Positions 59,350-64,000 of a stretch of 64,000 bases of DNA are shown here, one piece after another; positions within the stretch are counted from its first letter, which is position 1; every line of letters begins with the position of its first letter. Source of the DNA: RHKX01 sp035759925. Its GTDB lineage: Bacteria; Actinomycetota; Thermoleophilia; Solirubrobacterales; 70-9. The notes under the pieces are model-generated. The model was not told the DNA's origin. It did no database searches and worked only from the letters and a program-made list of their open reading frames with translations. The stretch is taken from NCBI GenBank assembly GCA_035759925.1, contig DASTTY010000016.1, positions 11,048 through 75,047 on the forward strand, given 5' to 3'. Position numbers and translations under genes: made by a program.

Positions 59350-60234
59350 TTACCGGGGCGCGTACTCGAGGTTGCCGGGGAACTCGAGCAGCAGGCCGGC
59401 GAGCACGTCGGGGACCTCGACCTGCGGGCAGTGTCCGCAGCCGGGGATGACCTCGATGTCGGAGTAGTCGACGGTCCGCAGCACCCGCTCGGCGCCGGTC
59501 GTGAAGACCATCCGGTCGCGCTCGCCCCAGACGAGCAGCAGCGGGCAGTCGATCCGCTCGAGCTCGAAGGGATCCTCGAGCTCGGGCAGCAGCCGGCGGC
59601 CTGTATCGAGCACGCCCATGCTCTGTGCGAAGCCGGCGAGGTGGCCGGCGAAGGCGTCGACGACCGCCGGATCGACTGCGCCCGGATCGGCGAAGGCGAG
59701 CGTCCGGTAGACGCGCCCGACGATCGGCCGGACGAACCGGTCCGGGATCGGGACCGGCGAGAGGCGCAGGAGCCGGACCAGCCACTCGCGCTCGATCGCC
59801 GAGAACCAGCCCGCCATGTGGAGGCCGGCGGGCGCGATCGGGACGATCCCGGCGACCGGCGCACCTGCGCGCTGGGCGGCGCGCAGGCTCAGCGCACCGC
59901 CGAGCGAGTTGCCGACGACGAAGGCGTCCGCGTCGCTCGCTTCGGCGAGCTCCTCGACCGCGGCCTCGACGATCTCGTCCCACTGCGCCAGAAGCGGCCG
60001 GCTGGGGTGGAGAGGCTCGGCGGTGCCGAACCCGCGCAGGTCGAGCGCCGTCGCCGCCCGCCCGGCCGCGGCGAACCGCGACAGGATCGCCCGCCAGGTG
60101 TCGGCGCTGTCGGCATAGCCGTGGAGCAGCAGAACCGGCGGCCCCTCGCCGGCGACGGTCAGCGTCCGGGTCTCGACGCCGGCGAGCCGACGTCGCCGCT
60201 CGGTTAGGGCCTCGGCCGGCCGGGTAGCAGCCAT
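59350..60234 (-). CDS. Alpha/beta-fold hydrolase
   Basis: 294 aa. VLLLHGYADSADTW is the oxyanion region, VVGNSLGGALSL the nucleophile elbow (serine in GNSLGG), LLVWGERDRMV the acid, and IPGCGHCPQVEVPD the catalytic histidine. It is related to C-C bond or ester hydrolases of the MhpC/DhaA-like type; the substrate is unknown. It is transcribed alone, divergent from the ferritin-like gene. Confidence 0.86.
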   Translation of the reverse strand: MAATRPAEALTERRRRLAGVETRTLTVAGEGPPVLLLHGYADSADTWRAILSRFAAAGRAATALDLRGFGTAEPLHPSRPLLAQWDEIVEAAVEELAEASDADAFVVGNSLGGALSLRAAQRAGAPVAGIVPIAPAGLHMAGWFSAIEREWLVRLLRLSPVPIPDRFVRPIVGRVYRTLAFADPGAVDPAVVDAFAGHLAGFAQSMGVLDTGRRLLPELEDPFELERIDCPLLLVWGERDRMVFTTGAERVLRTVDYSDIEVIPGCGHCPQVEVPDVLAGLLLEFPGNLEYAPR

Positions 60235-60299
60235 CCGAGAGATTTGTAACGAGTGCCGCCGATGGTTCGGGGCACCGACGAGCCAGCCAAGGAGCAGAA

Positions 60300-60803
60300 G
60301 TGTCAGAAGTTTCGCGAGGGATCCTCTCCGACGACAGCCGCGATGACCGCGAGAAGCTGGTCGGCATGCTCGAGAAGGCCTACTGGATGGAGATCGAGAC
60401 GGTGATGAGCTACATCACCAACTCGGTCAATCCGGACGGGGTCCGCGCCCAGGAGATCAAGCAGTCGCTGGCCGAGGACATCACCGAAGAGCTCGGTCAT
60501 GCCCAGCAGTTCGCGGCGCGGATCAAGGAGCTCTACGGGGTCGTCCCGGGTTCGAAGGACTTCACGCCCGAGCAGGACTACCTGCAGCCGGCGAACGAGC
60601 AGACCGACATCCCGCACGTGATCCGCGGGGTCATCGAGGCCGAGGCCGGGGCGATCTCCTACTACAACGAGATCCGCGAGCTCGCGGCCGAGGTCGACCC
60701 GGTGACCGAGGACATGCTCCTGGCGATCCTCCGCGACGAGCAGGGCCACATGCGCGAGTTCGAGGGATTTCTGCGCGAGTACGAGGCGGAGGGGTTGGCG
60801 TAA
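60300..60803 (+). CDS. Ferritin-like (bacterioferritin/DPS-like) diiron protein
   Basis: 167-aa four-helix protein. Two ExxH motifs (E64/H67 in EELGHAQQ, E147/H150 in DEQGHMREF) with further glutamates in YWMEIETVMSYI and VIEAEAGAI form a diiron site. The pattern fits ferritin-like proteins that store iron or act as oxidases. There is no bacterioferritin heme-ligand methionine that I can place with certainty. GTG start with an AAGGAG ribosome-binding site. Confidence 0.85.
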   Translation: MSEVSRGILSDDSRDDREKLVGMLEKAYWMEIETVMSYITNSVNPDGVRAQEIKQSLAEDITEELGHAQQFAARIKELYGVVPGSKDFTPEQDYLQPANEQTDIPHVIRGVIEAEAGAISYYNEIRELAAEVDPVTEDMLLAILRDEQGHMREFEGFLREYEAEGLA

Positions 60804-60867
60804 CGCCCGGCCGGAGTCACGTGACGGATATCACGCTGAAAATGACATTTAGATTGCAAATTTCCGG

Positions 60868-60881
60868 TTAGCATCCGCTAA
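60868..60881. promoter_or_regulatory. TTAGC-ATCC-GCTAA inverted repeat over a small-gene promoter
   Basis: Perfect 5-bp arms with a 4-bp spacer, overlapping a TAATGT -10 box (60879-60884) that ends 10 nt before the ATG at 60895. The region 60838-60885 is clearly AT-rich compared with its surroundings. GTCACGTGAC, a 10-bp palindrome, lies upstream at 60816-60825. Regulator unknown. Confidence 0.45.
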
Positions 60882-60894
60882 TGTGGCGGACGTG

Positions 60895-61107
60895 ATGGCA
60901 CCCAACGCGACAGCCACGAGAAACGCCGCCCGAACCGATGGCGGCGGACGAGCGCCGGTGCTGGAGCTTGCCGACGGCAGCCGCCTGGTCCCCGGGGGCA
61001 GCGCAAAGCCGGCCCGCCTCGACGGCGACCGCAACCACGTCTTCACGCTCGCTGACGTCCAGCGGAAGGGCGCCGAGCCCTTCGCGGGCTACGTCCGCCT
61101 CGGCTAG
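60895..61107 (+). CDS. Small protein of unknown function (70 aa)
   Basis: 70 aa from the ATG at 60895 (a GTG at 60883 adds 4). The body reads as a small beta-rich domain (PVLELADGSRLVPGGSA, then GDRNHVFTLADVQRKGAEPF). No signal peptide or membrane helix. I do not recognise a family. The dedicated AT-rich promoter with an inverted repeat supports it being a real, regulated gene. It is convergent with the first sugar dehydrogenase gene. Confidence 0.6.
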   Translation: MAPNATATRNAARTDGGGRAPVLELADGSRLVPGGSAKPARLDGDRNHVFTLADVQRKGAEPFAGYVRLG

Positions 61108-61121
61108 GCCCCGGGGCGGAT

Positions 61122-62300
61122 CTAGCGGCCCGAGACGATCTCGTAGACCCCGCCGCTGTAGAGGTTGGTGAAGTAGAGGTTGCCCTTGGCATCCTCGCCG
61201 AAGCTCGAGATGCCCCGCTGCGCCGGCAGGCCGAGCGGCTCGTCGCCCCTCGCGTTCGGGACGTCCGGGATCAGGCTGCGGATCTGCCCGCCGCAGAAGT
61301 CGGCGTAGACGTAGCGACCGCGTAGGGATGGGACCCGGGGCCCGCGGTACACGTAGCCCCCGGTGACCGAGCATCTCCCGCCGGAGTGGCTGTAGACGGC
61401 GATCGGCTCGACGTGCGGCCCGATCGGCCGGGGTTCGAACGGCGCCCGGCCCTCGTAGGCGTCCCAGCCGAAGTTGGCGCCGTTGGCCGCCTTCCGCGTC
61501 AGGTAGTCGATCTCCTCCCAGCGATCCTGGCCGACGTCGCCGATCGCCAGGTCGCCGCCGCGGCGATCGAACGAGAAGCGGTAGGGGTTTCGGAGGCCAT
61601 AGGAGTAGATCTCGTCGTGGCCGGCGCGGCCCACGAACGGGTTGGAGCGGGGGACGGAGTAGGGCTTGCCGTGACGCTTGCGCGGGTTGATGCGCAGCAG
61701 CTTCCCGAGCAGCGAGTTCTTGTTCTGTGCGTTCTCCTGTGGATCGCCGCCGCCACCGCCATCGCCGGTCCCGAAGTACAGGTAGCCGTCGGGGCCGAAC
61801 TGGAGCTGGCCGCCGTTGTGGTTCGGGGCCATGCGGTGCTGGATCCGGATCACGGTCCGGCGGCTCTTCGCGATCGCCCTAGCTGGGTGCTTGCGCGAGC
61901 GGCGGAACTCCGCGACGACGATGTCGCCGTGTCGTTTCTCGGTGTAATAGACGTAGAAGCGCCGGTTCTTGCGGTACTTGGGATCGAAGGCGACCGAGAG
62001 CAGCCCCTGCTCGCTGTCGCCGGCGACCCTCCCGTTGATGTTCAGGAAGGTGCGGGGCTTGCCGTGGCGGCCGATCGACAGGATCCGGCCCTGCTTCTCG
62101 ACCACGAACAGCCGCCCGCCGGAGCGGCGCGGTCCGGTCACGTAGACCGGCTGGTCGAAGTTGCCGATCAGCTTCGCCCGGACCGCCGCCGAGCTGCCGC
62201 TGGCGGGTGCGGTCAGCACCGCGATCGCGGCCACGGCGACGAACCCGATCAGGGCGACGACCACTGCCGTTCCCCTCCCGCGGGGAATCGAGGAGCTCAC
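61122..62300 (-). CDS. PQQ-dependent sugar (aldose/sorbosone-type) dehydrogenase, copy 1
   Basis: 392-aa secreted six-bladed beta-propeller of the soluble glucose dehydrogenase/sorbosone dehydrogenase family. A signal segment (about 8-33) is followed by EQGLLSVAFDP, NHNGGQLQFGPDGYLYFGTGDGG, YGLRNPYRFSFD and ANFGWDAYEG, the propeller signatures. It should oxidise sugars with PQQ outside the membrane, though family members can act on other substrates. GTG start overlapping the stop of copy 2 (GTGA). Confidence 0.88.
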   Translation of the reverse strand: MSSSIPRGRGTAVVVALIGFVAVAAIAVLTAPASGSSAAVRAKLIGNFDQPVYVTGPRRSGGRLFVVEKQGRILSIGRHGKPRTFLNINGRVAGDSEQGLLSVAFDPKYRKNRRFYVYYTEKRHGDIVVAEFRRSRKHPARAIAKSRRTVIRIQHRMAPNHNGGQLQFGPDGYLYFGTGDGGGGGDPQENAQNKNSLLGKLLRINPRKRHGKPYSVPRSNPFVGRAGHDEIYSYGLRNPYRFSFDRRGGDLAIGDVGQDRWEEIDYLTRKAANGANFGWDAYEGRAPFEPRPIGPHVEPIAVYSHSGGRCSVTGGYVYRGPRVPSLRGRYVYADFCGGQIRSLIPDVPNARGDEPLGLPAQRGISSFGEDAKGNLYFTNLYSGGVYEIVSGR

Positions 62301-63583
62301 CGCGCCAGCCTAACGGCCGGTCGTGCCACCGGCGCCGGCACGACCTTCGCGGGGTCGATCCTCATCACCGGCCCGGTCAGGGCGGTCACGTAGATCCGCT
62401 TCCCGCGTCCGGTTGTGATCGAGCTGATCTGGCGGACATGGACTCCGGTTCGGTGATCGTCGAACGCCGCCGCCGGCTCCGCCACCGGGATGAAGCTCCG
62501 CAGGGCGCTGCTGCAGAGATCGCTGTAGAGGTAGCGGCCGTAGAGGGTCGGGAGCTGCGGGTCGCGGGCCACGACGCCGCCGATGACGGCGCAGCCGCGC
62601 TGCTCGGCAGGGTCGTCTGCGTGGTGGGCGTAAGCGTGGACCGGGAAGGTCGTTCCCTCCGGCAACGGGGTCTCGGTCTCACCGGGGCAGTTCGGCGGGA
62701 TGACGAGCGGGTCGTAGCCCTCGTAGGCGTCCCAGCCGAAGTTGGCGCCCCGCGCCGCCGCGATCGTCGCGTAGTCGATCTCCTCCCAGGTGCTCTGGCC
62801 GACGTCGCCGATCGCGATCGTGCCGGTCGCAGGATCGAAGGAGAAGCGGTAGGGGTTGCGGAAGCCGTACGCGTAGACCTCGTCGGCCCCCGGTCCGCCC
62901 ACGAACGGGTTGTCGGGCGGAACGGTGTAGCCGCCGTCGGGCAGCGGCGAGATCCGCAGGAGCTTGCCGAGCAGCGAGCTCTCGTCCTGGGCGTTCTCAC
63001 CGGGGTCGCAGGCGGGATCGCCGTCGCCGGGTGCGAGCCAGAGGTTGCCATCGGGGCCGAACTGGAGGGTGCCGCCGTTGTGGCTCGTCGAGCGGGATGG
63101 GTGCGGAACCGTCAGGACCACGCGCTCGCTGCCCGCGTAGGCACGGACCCGGCGGTCGCGCGAGCGGCGGAACTGGGCGACCGTGACGTCGCCGTCGGCG
63201 GCCGTGAAGTAGGCGTAGAAGCGCCGGTTCTCGTCGTAGCCGGGGTCGAAGGCGATCGAGAGCAGGCCCTGCTCGAGCATGCGATCGGTTATCAGCCCGG
63301 AGATGTCGAGGAACGGCTTCGGGACGACCTTGCGGCCGCGGATGACGCGAACCACCCCGCCGCGCTCGGCGACGAATACGAGGTCGCGGCCGGCCTGCCC
63401 CGGCGCTGTCGTCGCATAGACCGGCTCGTCGAAGCGGCCGAGATGCTTCATCCGCACGCCGCCGTCGCCGCTGCCGACCGGTGGCGAAAGCGGACCGCCG
63501 GCCGCCGGGGCTGCAATCGCGAGCGCGGTCAGGCAGCCGAGCATGCAGCCCCACGTCGCTCGCTTCGTGAACGGTGCCCGCAT
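62297..63583 (-). CDS. PQQ-dependent sugar dehydrogenase, copy 2
   Basis: 428 aa from the ATG at 63583. Signal peptide (about 8-30), then the same propeller motifs: EQGLLSIAFDPGYDEN, SHNGGTLQFGPDGNLWLAPGDGD, YGFRNPYRFSFD, GANFGWDAYEGYD. Extra cysteines (DPACDPGEN, PPNCPGE, RGCAVIGG, DLCSSAL) suggest disulfides. TAACGT lies 10 nt upstream, suggesting a leaderless mRNA. It is the middle one of three adjacent paralogues and is translationally coupled to copy 1. Confidence 0.88.
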   Translation of the reverse strand: MRAPFTKRATWGCMLGCLTALAIAAPAAGGPLSPPVGSGDGGVRMKHLGRFDEPVYATTAPGQAGRDLVFVAERGGVVRVIRGRKVVPKPFLDISGLITDRMLEQGLLSIAFDPGYDENRRFYAYFTAADGDVTVAQFRRSRDRRVRAYAGSERVVLTVPHPSRSTSHNGGTLQFGPDGNLWLAPGDGDPACDPGENAQDESSLLGKLLRISPLPDGGYTVPPDNPFVGGPGADEVYAYGFRNPYRFSFDPATGTIAIGDVGQSTWEEIDYATIAAARGANFGWDAYEGYDPLVIPPNCPGETETPLPEGTTFPVHAYAHHADDPAEQRGCAVIGGVVARDPQLPTLYGRYLYSDLCSSALRSFIPVAEPAAAFDDHRTGVHVRQISSITTGRGKRIYVTALTGPVMRIDPAKVVPAPVARPAVRLAR

Positions 63584-63593
63584 GGCCGCGGGC

Positions 63594-63599
63594 ACGTTA
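63594..63599 (-). promoter_or_regulatory. TAACGT -10 box of sugar dehydrogenase copy 2
   Basis: Minus-strand TAACGT ends 10 nt before the ATG at 63583; same hexamer as at 7635-7640. Confidence 0.4.
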
Positions 63600-63771
63600 G
63601 ATGGTCGGCCCCCCGAGCTCGCACGCGCGAATGACGCACCGACACACTTCGCCGGATCGCGCCCGTGCTCCTCGCCCGTGCCTTCCAGGCACGAGCTCGT
63701 CGCCCGACCACGCCCGGCTCGGTGCCGCGCACCCTCGCGCGCACGATCCCGGGGGGCCGACCATCTGAGCG

Positions 63772-64000
63772 TCAGTTGGCGGGGACGAGCCGGTAGACCG
63801 GTCCCGAGATCGAGACCGCGTAGACGCTGCCGTCGGCTCCCTCGCCGAAGCTCGCCAGGCGCTCGACGAGCGGGCCGAGGGCGACGTCGTCGGAGGCCGG
63901 CCGGTCCGGCACCGGTGTGAAGCTGCGCAGCTCGCCGACGCAGAGGTCGCCCCAGAGGTAGCGGCCGTAGAGCGACTTCAGGGACCGGTCACGGACGATC
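63772..64000 (-). CDS. PQQ-dependent sugar dehydrogenase, copy 3 (C-terminal 75 residues only)
   Basis: The gene enters from beyond the right edge; only its 3' end is in the window. The visible residues read LKSLYGRYLWGDLCVGELRSF, then LASFGEGADGSVYAVSISG, ending YRLVPAN. These match the last propeller blade of copies 1 and 2 (LPTLYGRYLYSDLCSSALRSF in copy 2). It is separated from copy 2 by 188 bp with no other gene, where I see nothing besides the copy-2 promoter box. Confidence 0.85.
   Translation of the reverse strand, partial: IVRDRSLKSLYGRYLWGDLCVGELRSFTPVPDRPASDDVALGPLVERLASFGEGADGSVYAVSISGPVYRLVPAN

Noticed and set aside
55502..60207. Very long alternative frames (about 1,190 codons minus and 1,474 codons plus) over metH
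   Set aside because: Both are low-complexity Arg/Asp/Gly-rich translations with no family features, and metH itself is unambiguous in the other frame.
1..64000. CRISPR arrays, insertion sequences, prophage or tRNA/rRNA genes
   Set aside because: No regularly spaced repeats, transposase motifs or tRNA-like cloverleaf sequences were seen by eye; the phage-holin-like protein at 42.1 kb belongs to a chromosomal actinobacterial family.

Overview
The window is GC-rich bacterial chromosome (roughly 70% G+C, with GTG and TTG used freely as starts). It is densely packed with short operons, many of whose genes overlap by 4 bp. Gene content is typical of a high-GC actinobacterium: a TB7.3-like free biotinyl protein, an FprA-type ferredoxin reductase, an actinobacterial HemQ, several crotonases and acyl-CoA dehydrogenases, an MCC-type acyl-CoA carboxylase and holin-like/DUF3618 envelope proteins. 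My impression is a Thermoleophilia (Solirubrobacterales-like) organism, but no rRNA or marker gene here proves it. I saw no mobile element, CRISPR array, tRNA or rRNA. Base composition is even, so this looks like core chromosome, not an island.

Layout. 1-5.5 kb: biotin operon on the minus strand (bioB-bioF-bioD-bioA, then an SDR gene cut by the window edge). 5.6-8.7 kb: secreted or exported proteins (TAT phosphoesterase, RTX-like repeat protein, membrane-anchored esterase). 8.7-12.4 kb: two-subunit biotin-dependent acyl-CoA carboxylase. 12.4-17.2 kb: AlkA-type glycosylase with a decarboxylase-like crotonase, an aldehyde dehydrogenase operon, a VOC protein and a 70-residue biotinyl protein. 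17.2-24.9 kb: glycosyltransferase, glpK, reductase-like SDR, PlsC acyltransferase, lactonase-like MBL protein, dienoyl-CoA-reductase-like SDR and an MFS exporter. 24.9-30.3 kb: FabG-like reductase, GNAT, acyl-CoA dehydrogenase, a histidine kinase and two NarL-type regulators. 30.7-37.5 kb: PilX-like pilin protein, isovaleryl-CoA-dehydrogenase-like enzyme, P450, a GGDEF-HD-GYP membrane protein and a MaoC protein. 37.5-41.9 kb: crotonase-BKACE-OsmC-MerR operon, then a nitrilase-TetR operon. 42-46 kb: small envelope proteins, DegV, epimerase, and Fe-S/thiol proteins (A-type carrier, monothiol glutaredoxin). 46-51 kb: PAS-GAF-GGDEF-EAL protein and the hemQ-fprA-bolA operon. 51-64 kb: multi-TM protein, a glycosyltransferase fused to a flippase-like membrane domain, a SAM riboswitch with metH, a hydrolase, a ferritin-like protein and three adjacent PQQ-type sugar dehydrogenase genes.

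The strongest unexplained signal is a 25-bp inverted repeat (arms AAGTAGTAAGT / ACTTCCTACTT, 3-bp spacer). It occurs at the 5' ends of three separated transcription units: the MCC-like carboxylase (8736-8762), the isovaleryl-CoA-dehydrogenase-like gene (33211-33237) and the LiuC-like crotonase operon (37474-37500). Together these encode three successive steps of leucine/isovalerate catabolism, so the repeat defines a probable dispersed regulon. A MerR-family regulator is the last gene of the third operon and is the first candidate for the protein that binds it. A second operator, GATTGACTGGTCAATC, precedes the nitrilase-TetR operon. A further pattern is that at least sixteen genes have a TANNNT box 6-12 nt before the start codon, which suggests widespread leaderless transcription and helped fix several start sites.
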